The notes: generated from the letters alone by a model not told the origin. A DNA stretch of 64,000 nt from Nitrosospira multiformis (GCF_003050865.1 NZ_QAOK01000014.1:19627-83626); one strand, 5' to 3'. Counted from the stretch's first letter, positions 48,668 through 57,328 are shown. Translations and numbers: made by a program.

Positions 48668-50527
48668 ATGCGCATGCTTGACTGGCAAAACGGCCAGCCA
48701 TATTCCGCCCGCTTCGGTGACGTCTATTTCTCAAGAGACTCGGGACTCGAAGAAAAACAGTACGTCTTCCTGCAAGGCAATCGGCTGGCTGAGCGTTTCA
48801 CCTTGTTGCCGAAGGGCAGCGCCCTTTCCATTGGAGAAACGGGATTCGGCACAGGACTGAGCTTTCTGTGCGCCTGGCAGCTATTCGATAAAGTTGCACC
48901 CCTTCGGACCAGCCTTGATTTCTTCAGTGTTGAAAAATATCCGTTCGATGAAGAAGAACTGAGCGCAGCGCTCGCGCTTTGGCCCGAACTGCGCCCATAC
49001 GCCGATGAACTCATGCTGCGCTGGCGGCGACGGGTACCCGGATGGAATCGATGGAGTTTTGCCGGGGGAAGAGTACGTCTCACGCTGGTAATAGATGACG
49101 TAACCAAGGCGCTGCCTGAAACGCATGGCATCGATGCGTGGTTTCTTGACGGCTTTTCACCCGGGCGAAATCCAGAAATGTGGACACAGCAGATTTTCCA
49201 CTGGATTACGTGCGCGTCGCGAGCAGGGGCAACCTTTGCGACCTATACCTGTGCCGGTGTTGTGCGTCGCGGTTTGGAGCAAGCAGGGTTTCAGGTCAGA
49301 AAAATATCTGGCTTTGGCCGTAAGCGTGAAATGCTGCAAGGCGAGCTTCCTGGCGCACCTCCCGTTCGACCTGCTCCCTCCACCGCGATCGTTATCGGAG
49401 GGGGAGTAGCGGGATGTACCGCTGCCTCGGCGCTGACCAACCGTGGACTTGTAGTTGAACTTCTGGAATCACAGACCCTTGGCGCGGGCGCATCAGGCAA
49501 TCCAATTGGCATACTGCATGCCCGCCTGAGTGCAGGAATGAATGTCCTGCACCGCTTTGTGCTGGCATCCTACGGACATGCGCTCGCCTTGCTTGACGAA
49601 AAACTACCCGTTGATGATGTCATGCGAAGTGAATGCGGGGAGCTGCAGTTGTCCTTCTCCGCCGAAGAAGCAAGACGGATCGAGAAGCTTGCGGCCCTCG
49701 ACTGGCCGTCGCATGTATTCCGACCAGTAGATGCGGTTGAAGCATCGGCCCTAGCGGGAATTGAGCTTTCATACGGCGGCCTCTGGTTCCCCGGTAGCGG
49801 CTGGCTTGCTCCGCCTCAACTTTGTGCAGCATTGCTTGGCAGTCAGGCTATCACCCTCTATACCGGTCGCACAGTAAAATCACTTACCCCAACAAGTCAC
49901 GGCTGGCGTGTGCAGGCAGAAGATCGGAGGAAGCAAGCGTGGTCTCTGGAGGCCGAGATAGTTGTTGTTTGCACTGGGTACCAGGTGAAATCGCTTCCAG
50001 CGTTGGCAAACCTGCCGCTAACCCCGGTACGGGGGCAGCTTACCTTGATTCCTGCAACACCCGCAAGCCAGAATCTCCGCACCATCGTATGCGGCAGCGG
50101 CTATCTCGCCCCTGCTGTTGCAGGACGGCATGTGGTGGGAGCAACCCATCGTTTCAACGATACATCGATTAACTTGAATGTATCGGAGCATGCCGAAAAC
50201 TTATCCAGGCTGCGCGAAATTTCTCCCGTGCTCCACAGGCTGAGTGACGATGTAACTCAAGATACCAGGCAGCTTGAGCAACTGGATGGGCGCACCTCTA
50301 TCAGAGGGTCTGTTCCAGGCGCCATGCCGCTCGTCGGCGAACTTTTGCCCGGACTGTATACCAGCCTCGGTCATGGAACGCGTGGGTTGATTACTGCGGG
50401 ACTTTCGGCCGAATCGGTTGCGGCAATCGCGTGCGGGCAATTGCTGCCGTTGCCATTGTCTGTTGTCAATGCGCTCTCGCCTGCCCGGAGGATTTCTCCC
50501 GCTGCTCCGGTTTCAGTCAAGGAATAG
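48668..50527 (+). CDS. mnmC: bifunctional tRNA wobble-uridine modification enzyme MnmC
   Basis: 619 residues. The N-terminal methyltransferase domain (about 1-230) has the SAM loop ETGFGTGLSFL and WFLDGFSPGRNPEMW. The C-terminal FAD oxidoreductase (about 240-610) has the dinucleotide loop IVIGGGVAGCTAASALTNRG, GASGNPIGILHARLS and SLGHGTRGLITAGLSAE. It converts cmnm5U to nm5U and then mnm5U at tRNA position 34. The start is either 48668 or 48674; no clear ribosome site, with the tandem repeat just upstream. Confidence 0.95.
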   Translation: MRMLDWQNGQPYSARFGDVYFSRDSGLEEKQYVFLQGNRLAERFTLLPKGSALSIGETGFGTGLSFLCAWQLFDKVAPLRTSLDFFSVEKYPFDEEELSAALALWPELRPYADELMLRWRRRVPGWNRWSFAGGRVRLTLVIDDVTKALPETHGIDAWFLDGFSPGRNPEMWTQQIFHWITCASRAGATFATYTCAGVVRRGLEQAGFQVRKISGFGRKREMLQGELPGAPPVRPAPSTAIVIGGGVAGCTAASALTNRGLVVELLESQTLGAGASGNPIGILHARLSAGMNVLHRFVLASYGHALALLDEKLPVDDVMRSECGELQLSFSAEEARRIEKLAALDWPSHVFRPVDAVEASALAGIELSYGGLWFPGSGWLAPPQLCAALLGSQAITLYTGRTVKSLTPTSHGWRVQAEDRRKQAWSLEAEIVVVCTGYQVKSLPALANLPLTPVRGQLTLIPATPASQNLRTIVCGSGYLAPAVAGRHVVGATHRFNDTSINLNVSEHAENLSRLREISPVLHRLSDDVTQDTRQLEQLDGRTSIRGSVPGAMPLVGELLPGLYTSLGHGTRGLITAGLSAESVAAIACGQLLPLPLSVVNALSPARRISPAAPVSVKE

Positions 50528-50717
50528 GGTGTACTAGAGTCCAATGGGCAACGTAGCTGAAAACCAGTAGAATACGTGCATCTCTCTCGGATGATTCCCT
50601 TTACATCGCTCTTGACGTAGTTTGCTCTGGACAGGAAACCGATCCGGGGCTGTTCTATCCGTTGGCAGAGAGAGCAAGTTTAGAACGCTGGCAGGAACGC
50701 TCTTACAGAGGAGTCTT

Positions 50718-51101
50718 ATGAACGCAAAACCCAAGCCCGAGCCGCTAAGAGGCCCGAAGCCCAATCCTCAGACAACACAGTCACCCATACCGATCAGCTG
50801 CTGGACGAGCGCTGCCATCGGCATTAGTACCTACATATTCGAAGAATCGGAGGAAGCTCTGCGTCAATCCGGCCTGGTACCCGATTGGCTCGGTTATCCT
50901 GCAGATCCGGGTCACGGTGTGGCCGTGCCTGCTCATCCCGACTTCCCTAACTACCTGAAGCTCCTGAGGCTGAAAAGCGGCCAGTTACGTCTCATAATCG
51001 ACGTCCGTGCCGTATTGAAAGCAGACGGTCAATTTCAGCGTTTTCTCGGCGGCCTGACAGCCGACATCAATCTTTCCCTCGTCAGGAGGGAATCTGCCTG
51101 A
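50718..51101 (+). CDS. hypothetical protein of unknown family
   Basis: 127 residues from ATG 50718, with an AGAGGAG ribosome site 5 bases before. The start is Pro/Lys-rich (MNAKPKPEPLRGPKPNPQ), followed by an acidic helix (YIFEESEEALRQSGLV) and a C-terminal RLIIDVRAVLKADGQFQRFL. No signal peptide or membrane segment. I do not recognise it; it may be a small cytoplasmic protein. Monocistronic, 190 bases after mnmC. Confidence 0.6.
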   Translation: MNAKPKPEPLRGPKPNPQTTQSPIPISCWTSAAIGISTYIFEESEEALRQSGLVPDWLGYPADPGHGVAVPAHPDFPNYLKLLRLKSGQLRLIIDVRAVLKADGQFQRFLGGLTADINLSLVRRESA

Positions 51102-51282
51102 TCAAAGAGCGGATTTGTGTGGCAAGCGATTCCTCGATCCGCTCTTCAATATCATCAATCAGATAGATGATGACGCTCCTTTACATCCAAAAATAGGAGC
51201 AGTGAACTCGTATCGCCGTGGTAATGCTGGCCGCATGGAGATTTCCGACCAGTAAACCGGACTTGCCCTTAACGAAGAGGGA

Positions 51283-51642
51283 TTAATAGCCTCCCGACCC
51301 CGAGCTCTGACCTGAAGTGCTTGATCCTTGAGAGGAACTGGACCCCATACCCGTTGCGCGGCCGGTTGACTTGGACCCCTGGCCCCTGGTGTAGCCTTGA
51401 GAGCGCCAATAGTCGCTTGCTTGGTCTTTCCCGTAAACGTAGCTATCCTCGTCAGAGGTTGTACTACCTTGGCCCTTTTGCTTGGTCGCTGAACCTGCCT
51501 TGCCAGAGGAGGATTGTCCTGCTTTTGATTTGTTCTGGTCAGAGTCACCTTGGGCTTGAGCAACGGCAACTGAGCCGAACATTATGCCGGTGATCAATGC
51601 CAGCGCAGCATGTGTCAAAGTGGAAGCATATTTCTGTTTCAT
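51283..51642 (-). CDS. secreted Gly/Ser-rich low-complexity protein
   Basis: 119 residues: a signal peptide (ALALITGIMFGSVAVAQAQ), then almost entirely Ser, Gly, Gln, Lys and Thr with one ordered-looking stretch, DSYVYGKDQASDYWRSQGYT. It ends SGQSSGSGGY. Probably an unstructured exported protein; function unknown. ATG at 51642. The minus-strand frame is supported by its signal peptide; overlapping frames on the same bases are not. Confidence 0.7.
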   Translation of the reverse strand: MKQKYASTLTHAALALITGIMFGSVAVAQAQGDSDQNKSKAGQSSSGKAGSATKQKGQGSTTSDEDSYVYGKDQASDYWRSQGYTRGQGSKSTGRATGMGSSSSQGSSTSGQSSGSGGY

Positions 51643-51853
51643 ATTGCACCCCGTCTTATTTCAGCAAAATTGCCTGCTTGAATAATAATCCATTCCAGAA
51701 TCTGTTCCGTACGGTGGCGTACGAAGGGTTTTCCATTCCTCTTATCATTGTTATTGTGTTAAGGGGTCTTGCTATCTATTTTTAATTGGCACATCCTCTT
51801 CAGCAATAATTGAGCACGTAACGCACAAGTTACTCAAGCGAATTCTTTCGCCA

Positions 51854-52090
51854 TGTAGTCACGAGATCGAGAATATGAGAGGCTGAGCGAGTCAAGAAGG
51901 AGACTCGCATGAAGAAGAATTCGAACCCGCTCACCCTCCAGTGGCATGCGGGTGAACCTTGCAATGGGGATCGATCATCAGCCACTCGTAATCCGGCTCA
52001 TCAATCAGAACTTCCTGAAGCGCCTCTCTCATCAAATACTTCATCAGGTTTCGGTCCTCGGGACGGCGTTTCAAAGCACAAGTAACGCGG
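51854..52090 (-). pseudogene. IS5-family element remnant with internal deletion
   Basis: On the minus strand the bases read NLMKYLMREALQEVLIDEPD, then YEWLMIDPHCKVHPHATGG and a stop at 51931. This is the first half of an IS5-type transposase around its catalytic Asp. About 65 bases further on comes TCTCGTGACTACA (51866-51854), identical over 13 bases to the 3' end of the other IS5 remnant near 19050. So this copy kept its N-terminal part and its terminus and lost the middle. The residues 51643-51853 hold nothing else recognisable. Confidence 0.65.
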
Positions 52091-52166
52091 CCATAAACGC
52101 AACGCACCCCTGCCAGATCAGGAGTGAAGTGTGGAAAGGACGCCCTCTACTTTCATAAAAAGCGTA

Positions 52167-52856
52167 TTAAACTGGCTCCGCGCACACAATATATCCGTTT
52201 GCGCGCCGAGCCATAAAAATACTCAAAGCACCGATCATGATAAGCGCGAGGACGGTAGGCTCCGGAACTGTGCCGGCGGGCAATTGAGCTGGTGTAGGAT
52301 CAAAATATGTCTGATTCGTCAGCCCCTGGTTACCCACGTTCAGATACCCGGATGCAACAAGCTGCGAAGAGGAACTGTTTTTTAACCAATTCATGGTCCA
52401 GCTCGCACCCTGCATGTTGAGTTCGTAAGTTTTTTCGTTGACCACAAAATCTTTCACGAACAAAAACCCGCTGAATACCCCGTTCTCGAACTGTATGGAC
52501 GGCCCTCCTAAAATACCCGCGTCTCCAAATTCAAACTCCAGTGGGGTACTCCCAAATTCCATACCGAAGATAGTACTGTTTGATGCGCCGGCAACTGCTG
52601 CGAGTGCAATGGGCACGGTGCCAGTACCGCTCCCGGGTATAAGACTTTGATCGAATAACACGTTGCCGCTAACGCTGCCGGCGGCACAGCCGCTGCATGT
52701 ACTGGTTTGCTGCAAGCCCAGGCTGTTAGCCAATCCGCCCGTGGCGAGAATCCCGCCGGAGAAATCGGCAGTCATATAAATTGGTGCTGCCTGACTAGCC
52801 GATACAGCCGCCGCAAAAATTCCGGATACAATTGTGCTGTGAAGAAATTTATTCAC
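52167..52856 (-). CDS. PEP-CTERM sorting domain protein
   Basis: 229 residues from a GTG at 52856, preceded by GGGGGGAGT. Signal peptide (cleavage near SASQAAP); beta-rich mature region with CSGC near residue 50; C-terminal VPEPTVLALIMIGALSIFMA then RRANG. The tail continues ten residues past the basic cluster (YIVCAEPV), longer than usual for this signal, possibly from local rearrangement next to the IS remnant. Function unknown. Confidence 0.78.
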   Translation of the reverse strand: MNKFLHSTIVSGIFAAAVSASQAAPIYMTADFSGGILATGGLANSLGLQQTSTCSGCAAGSVSGNVLFDQSLIPGSGTGTVPIALAAVAGASNSTIFGMEFGSTPLEFEFGDAGILGGPSIQFENGVFSGFLFVKDFVVNEKTYELNMQGASWTMNWLKNSSSSQLVASGYLNVGNQGLTNQTYFDPTPAQLPAGTVPEPTVLALIMIGALSIFMARRANGYIVCAEPV

Positions 52857-53041
52857 ACTCCCCCCTGAACATTGAAAAGAAAACAATAGAATCGGACGCC
52901 ATCTTACCTAAGGCACCCCATATCGCTATTGGACTTAAGTACATCCTGGACTTTGGTACAGGGGACCAGACGTGCGTCTCAGCTCTATCAAACCAGAGCC
53001 GGAAGGTGATCAAGGTGCTGACGGAGGTATGCGATTAACTC

Positions 53042-53275
53042 TCAGGAAAGGATGGCGGCATCATGGTTGCATTCCAGCACGAGAGCGTCACAGTCACTCA
53101 GGACCGCTTCGATATGGGGAGTCGAGCAACCTGTATCAGTCAATACGCCCAGTCGCAGCGAACCGTTTCCAAACACGAATTGCGCAGGCTCCTGTGCATC
53201 ATGCGGGACCGGGTAAGGCTTTACCTCAATGTCCCCGATGGAAAAACGCTGGTAACCCTCTATGATATTGACTTC
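53042..53275 (-). pseudogene. fragment of an MBL-fold metallo-hydrolase
   Basis: The minus-strand frame reads EVNIIEGYQRFSIGDIEVKP, then YPVPHDAQEPAQFVFGNG, RLGVLTDTGCSTPHIEAVLS and DCDALVLECNHDAAILS before a TGA at 53042. These are the second-half metal-site segments (His in VPHDA, Asp in LTDTG, His in ECNHD) of a YycJ-like metallo-beta-lactamase-fold enzyme. The N-terminal HxHxDH half is absent, and an in-frame stop lies just upstream. It is too short to be active. Confidence 0.6.
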
Positions 53276-53587
53276 TAGATAAAGGGCAACGCGTACCTCG
53301 AACTGCTGCTGTTTCTATTCGAGTGCTTTGTTTTTCTTTGCAAAACAGTTCCCTTCGCCGACTGCTCACCGGTTTCAGTGGATGATGGGATACCGCATCC
53401 TATACAAACGATCCCTGTGGTTCTGGGAACAGGAGTAGCCCTCAGCTGCAGAGTCCCTGGAGCACGAGAAAGGGAATATTACGACGCGCTGCTCCGCGCT
53501 CCAAGATCGGCGAGTTGATAGATGCGGCTAAAGAGCGTGCGAAAGTGATTCATGCAACATTCCCGCCCTGGCAATCTTGAAAAGAAA
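53276..53587. other. unassigned stretch, probably degraded coding sequence
   Basis: 312 bases with short protein-like patches on the plus strand, such as KIGELIDAAKERAKVIHATF ending at a TGA near 53580, but no start and no family I can name. It lies between the MBL fragment and the tRNA-Arg duplicate. Confidence 0.35.
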
Positions 53588-53618
53588 AATCGCCTAGTGC
53601 GATAACACATGGGCGATT
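53588..53618 (-). terminator. hairpin terminator beside the tRNA-Arg fragment
   Basis: Stem AATCGCC/GGCGATT with a 17-base loop; on the minus strand it runs into TTTTCTTTTC. It is placed as the terminator of the tRNA-Arg gene would have been before an element inserted (inference). Confidence 0.55.
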
Positions 53619-53635
53619 GATTGTCCTACTTGAAT

Positions 53636-53678
53636 TGGCGCGCCCGGCAGGATTCGAACCCACTACCCCTTGGTTCGT
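53636..53678 (-). other. duplicated 3' end of tRNA-Arg: distal attachment site
   Basis: 43-44 bases identical but for one base to the 3' half of the tRNA-Arg gene at 58193-58235, including the CCA, T-arm and part of the anticodon stem. It then diverges. This is the classic footprint of site-specific integration into a tRNA gene: one copy completes the functional tRNA, the other marks the far end of the element. Confidence 0.9.
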
Positions 53679-54003
53679 CGCCTATTGGCTTATACTATAT
53701 TTTTACTTTTATTATCAATACCTTATAAGACGTGATTTGTACTATAGAATTTTCTTTCAGTCCATCTTATGTCTTTGATTTATAAAGATTCAGTTCTCGG
53801 GAATAGTACAGCAAAAACGCTGTCTTAGCACCTTCCCAATGTCATTTACCCTATATCGAATAAATGAAGAAAGTTGACACGCAAACGCAGCGGGCTTATT
53901 CTGTGCTCGCCGCTGGGGTCCCAGCGGTCGGGCTTGGACTCCCGAATGGAAGAGCGGCGATAAGCCGCAGTGCGTCATGCCGTGCGGCTTTTTTCATGCC
54001 TGG

Positions 54004-54110
54004 GTAAGCTCTCTATGGGCGGCCCTGGCGGGGAGCCGAAAGGCTCGCCGGTGCTCTTCCCGGTAGTCCAACCCGTCTTGTGCCGCCCACCACGTTTGGA
54101 CTCGTGGAGC
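54004..54110 (+). ncRNA. C4-type antisense RNA / Ash-like phage leader
   Basis: A structured GC-rich leader: an outer stem TGGGCGGC (54016-54023) pairs with GCCGCCCA (54082-54089). It encloses a GAGCC-GAAA-GGCTC hairpin (54033-54046) and a CCGG/CCGG arm. A multi-branched element just upstream of an antirepressor gene is the arrangement of the P1/P22-type C4 antisense RNA, which silences the antirepressor message. The same bases can be read as a short open frame (53970-54203) resembling phage Ash-type leaders. Sequence-level assignment from memory; not verified. Confidence 0.45.
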
Positions 54111-54138
54111 GGTAAAACGCCTATGAAGAGAAAACATC

Positions 54139-54444
54139 ATGAAAAAACCCAAAAGCGCGTCCGCGCAAAAAGTTTCCCCCGTTTTGAAATGCAGGAAAGG
54201 TGACTTGGCCATCCGCCTTGATAAGAGATTCCCAAGCCAGATAGTTGAAGTTGCGGAGTATCGCCCCACGGTAAAGTGGCCTAGCGGCTTCGCGATGTTT
54301 GATGTATGGAAGGTTCTGCACCCGACTTACGAGGCCGGTTATAGTTATTTTTGCGAGGATAAATATCTTCTGCCCATTCCCCCAGACGATCTCGAAGAAA
54401 CCGAAACAGAAGAATTCGTGTGCGAGAAGGAGGGCGAGCAATGA
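54139..54444 (+). CDS. small phage-type protein of unknown function
   Basis: 101 residues from ATG 54139. Lys-rich start, then RKGDLAIRLDKRFPSQIVEV and AEYRPTVKWPSGFAMFDVWK; the tail is acidic (DDLEETETEEFVCEKEGEQ). I do not recognise it. Its stop overlaps the antirepressor start as ATGA, so the two are translationally coupled, supporting that it is a real gene. Confidence 0.55.
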   Translation: MKKPKSASAQKVSPVLKCRKGDLAIRLDKRFPSQIVEVAEYRPTVKWPSGFAMFDVWKVLHPTYEAGYSYFCEDKYLLPIPPDDLEETETEEFVCEKEGEQ

Positions 54445-55037
54445 ACGAACTCATTAAAGTTGAGAGTCGCTCAATAGGGGGCAAATCAATCCAAACAATT
54501 AATGCCCGTGAGTTGCATCAATTCTTAAACGTAGCGACGCGCTTCAATGATTGGATAGGTTCTCGAATCGAGCAATACGGATTCATCCCAAATCAAGACT
54601 TTGTGACTTTTACTGAAAATCCAGTAAAAGGTCGTCCGATCATTGAATACACAATCACCCTCGACATGGCCAAGGAACTCTCCATGGTCGAACGCAACGA
54701 GAAGGGTAAGCAGGCACGCCGATACTTCATCGAGTGCGAACGGCAGCTCTTGGCCAAGCCCTCGGTCCCGGCTTTACCCCGGCCAAGTGACGATCTTCCA
54801 TCGGCACTACGCAGCGCGATCAACCGGCGGGCCTGGACACTCTCTCACGCGGCCTATGAGGAATATCGACAGCGTATGTTGAAGGACAAAATGATCCTGA
54901 GCGGTCGCCAGCATCCGGAAGATTGGAAACCGCTGGAAACTCGGCAGGACGCCCTGGAGCATGTCGAAGGAATGGCCAGCTTGCTGGAGACGTATTCGAA
55001 TGTGATACGCGAGCGAGGGCGCCGTTTGCCCAGCTGA
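54441..55037 (+). CDS. AntA/AntB antirepressor domain protein
   Basis: 198 residues from ATG 54441. The N-terminal AntA/AntB domain has INARELHQFLNVATRFNDWI, YGFIPNQDFVTF and ITLDMAKELSMVERNEKGKQ followed by ARRYFIECERQL. The C-terminal part is helical (about 125-198) and differs between phages. Antirepressors counteract the phage repressor; in P1/P22 they are controlled by C4 RNA, and a C4-like structure lies about 330 bases upstream. A hairpin (CGGCCGGAG/CTCCGGCCG, 55103-55123) follows. Confidence 0.85.
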   Translation: MNELIKVESRSIGGKSIQTINARELHQFLNVATRFNDWIGSRIEQYGFIPNQDFVTFTENPVKGRPIIEYTITLDMAKELSMVERNEKGKQARRYFIECERQLLAKPSVPALPRPSDDLPSALRSAINRRAWTLSHAAYEEYRQRMLKDKMILSGRQHPEDWKPLETRQDALEHVEGMASLLETYSNVIRERGRRLPS

Positions 55038-55189
55038 TCGGGGAGGATTACGATCTCGCGGTTGCGAAGTTGAGGCGGCCTAATTAAGCGATAAAGCTGA
55101 AGCGGCCGGAGATTCTCCGGCCGTATTACTTGGCATTTGTGATAGGCAAACTCTACAATAGACTTCCAATACCTCGCCTACCCGTACTT

Positions 55190-55999
55190 ATGCGAACCAA
55201 TATCGAGCGATTCAAAAAAGACCTGAGCAAACTGATTGATGATGGACATCTTCTTCAAATGGCCATACAACATGAATGCCTTCCTACTGAGTTAGAAGCG
55301 GTAGTAAGGGAAAGTTTGGGCGAGAAGACCGAAGAATATATAAAAAATCTCCCCTCATTTAAGGCTGAATACCAGACTTGGTATTCTAAATCGATTTCAC
55401 TTCTTCGCCAGTTGCTTCCAGATCGGCTTGAGGATTTCAAGAGACATTATGAAAAACCTAAATCTCGGAGGGAGATTACGGTTGAAAGTTATCGAATAGA
55501 GGATTATCTGCAAGGAATTAGTATTACTAGACGGTTGGAGGGAATAACTGTTGTTGGGCTTGAGGCCGCCATACCGCATTTCAACCAGCAAATTGCGATT
55601 ATAAAAGCAGCTAGTGCTCGATTTGATAGTTCACTTTTTGAGATTCGACAGCTTGTACAGGCAGATCTCTTCGATACAGAGCTCGAAGCCGCTGAGAGCC
55701 TTCTAAAATATAAGTTTACTCGTGCGGCGGGCGCATTGGCGGGAGTGGTTTTGGAAGGTCATCTTTCTCAAATTTGCTCAGATAGATTGTTAACCCCACC
55801 AAAAAAGAATCCTGGTATTTCCGATTTCAATGACATCCTGAAATCGGCGGAGGCGATAGATATACCACAGTGGCGTTTTATCCAACATCTCGCGGATATT
55901 AGAAATCTCTGCGACCATAGTAGAAAACCGGAACCCACAGAGCAGCAGGTAAAAGACTTAATAGATGGGGTTAAGAAAATAATCAAAACTGTTTTCTAG
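55190..55999 (+). CDS. HEPN-like protein, possible defence or toxin gene
   Basis: 269 residues from ATG 55190 (a TTG at 55130 is an alternative start; neither has a good ribosome site). The N-terminal 150 residues are helical and charged. The C-terminal 100 (LLKYKFTRAAGALAGVVLEG to the end) look like a HEPN fold, with RNLCDH matching the R-x4-6-H RNase motif. HEPN RNases occur in Abi, RnlA and MNT/HEPN systems. No antitoxin partner is seen. Codon use is AT-rich compared with its neighbours, suggesting foreign origin. Confidence 0.6.
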   Translation: MRTNIERFKKDLSKLIDDGHLLQMAIQHECLPTELEAVVRESLGEKTEEYIKNLPSFKAEYQTWYSKSISLLRQLLPDRLEDFKRHYEKPKSRREITVESYRIEDYLQGISITRRLEGITVVGLEAAIPHFNQQIAIIKAASARFDSSLFEIRQLVQADLFDTELEAAESLLKYKFTRAAGALAGVVLEGHLSQICSDRLLTPPKKNPGISDFNDILKSAEAIDIPQWRFIQHLADIRNLCDHSRKPEPTEQQVKDLIDGVKKIIKTVF

Positions 56000-56134
56000 C
56001 GCGTACTGTCCGCTTCTATTCGTTCCTCTCAATCTCCCACCCTTCCCGTATCTCCTGAATCCCTATTGCCCACTCCCTGCACTCGTCCCGTTTGACAAGG
56101 GAGCGCGATGGAGATTAGCAGCAGCGTATTGGCA

Positions 56135-57328
56135 CTAATCTCTGCTTCCTGATTTCTGGCGCCATGCCACAAACCCAATCAGGCCCAAGCCAGCAAGCAT
56201 CAAGGCATAGGTTTCGGGCTCGGGAATAAGTCCTGCAGCAATGACTTGTCCATGGTTATTAATGCCCATTGCGCTAGTTAGAGTCCACCCTTCGGGCAAA
56301 TCAACCACAAAATTGAGATCCATCATCCCCATCCCATCGGGGCCCGTGATGAAAGCATGGGAACCACCTCCTACTATGTCAGAATATCCCACCACCTGCC
56401 CCGCATCATTGATACTATCGGCGTAGCTACTTCTACCACCCAAAGTGCCAAGGTCTCTCATCCCCACTCCATCAGGGCCGGTGATGAAGGCATGATCCTC
56501 CCCATTTTCTGTATTAGACCATCCCACAACCTGCCCGGCATCGTTAATATCGCGCCCTTCGCTCCTGCCCCCGCCTAACGAGCCAAGATATCTAATCCCC
56601 ATGCCACCAAGGTCGGTGATGAAAGCATGGATAGTGTATTCATCCATCCCAGACCGTCCCACCACCTGCCCGGCATCATTGATAGCATAAGCCGCGCTCC
56701 TATCATCAGCCCCACCTAACGTGCCAAGATCTCTCATGCCTTCTCCATTGGGACCAGTGATAAAGGCATGGAATTTGTTTTCAGGAGTAGGGAAAACTCC
56801 CACAACCTGCCCTGCACTATTGATGCCATAAGCAGAGCTAAAGATGCCAACAGCAGAGCCAAAGGGGTCTTTAGCTAGGGTGCGAAGGTCCGTCATGTCC
56901 ATCCCATCGGGACCGGTAATGAAAGCGTATCCAGAGCCTTCCTTCCAAGCCCATCCCACTACCTGACCGGCCCCATTGATGCCATAGGCAAGGGCATAAT
57001 CACCGCCCAAGGTGCCAAGGTCTCTCATATTCGCACCATCGGGGCTGGTGATGAAGGCCCTCCGATTCCCACTGGAGTTAAAGTAAGAGCCTACCACCTC
57101 ACCAGCACGGCTGATGTCCTCCGGAATGATGTTACCAATAGAAGGATAAGGGCCAAAGCTGTCAAGGTGGGTTACTGTCCTGCTGTTAAGATCGACAAGG
57201 AAGGCGCGTTGTCCCGTCAGGATAGGGGGGGCTTTTTGGGCGGAGACATGAGTAATATGGCCGAAGCCACTAATTATGACGGTGAAAAAGATAAAGCTGC
57301 GGAAATTGAAGCAATGGTTGATTATCAT
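56135..57328 (-). CDS. HAF-repeat PEP-CTERM protein
   Basis: 397 residues from ATG 57328 with GGAG before it. Signal peptide, then about seven HAF-type repeats of roughly 45-55 residues, each with a G(I/D)N.AGQVVG core followed by HAFITGPDG and MRDLGTLGG. The C-terminus is IPEPETYALMLAGLGLIGFV then AWRQKSG, a PEP-CTERM signal. HAF repeats form beta-propeller-like extracellular folds of unknown function. It lies inside the tRNA-Arg element, in the opposite orientation to the phage genes, so it is probably cargo. Confidence 0.85.
   Translation of the reverse strand: MIINHCFNFRSFIFFTVIISGFGHITHVSAQKAPPILTGQRAFLVDLNSRTVTHLDSFGPYPSIGNIIPEDISRAGEVVGSYFNSSGNRRAFITSPDGANMRDLGTLGGDYALAYGINGAGQVVGWAWKEGSGYAFITGPDGMDMTDLRTLAKDPFGSAVGIFSSAYGINSAGQVVGVFPTPENKFHAFITGPNGEGMRDLGTLGGADDRSAAYAINDAGQVVGRSGMDEYTIHAFITDLGGMGIRYLGSLGGGRSEGRDINDAGQVVGWSNTENGEDHAFITGPDGVGMRDLGTLGGRSSYADSINDAGQVVGYSDIVGGGSHAFITGPDGMGMMDLNFVVDLPEGWTLTSAMGINNHGQVIAAGLIPEPETYALMLAGLGLIGFVAWRQKSGSRD

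Noticed and set aside
48475..48675. Minus-strand frame with an Ala-Lys repeat
   Set aside because: Produced by the hexanucleotide repeat read in reverse; no support as a protein.
56000..56110. Minus-strand peptide KRDECREWAIGIQEIREGW followed by a stop
   Set aside because: Looks like a tail of a small phage protein but has no start codon and an upstream stop; too little to call a feature.
56250..57110. Spaced repeats that might suggest a CRISPR array
   Set aside because: They are HAF protein repeats in a continuous reading frame; units are long, imperfect and have no unique spacers.
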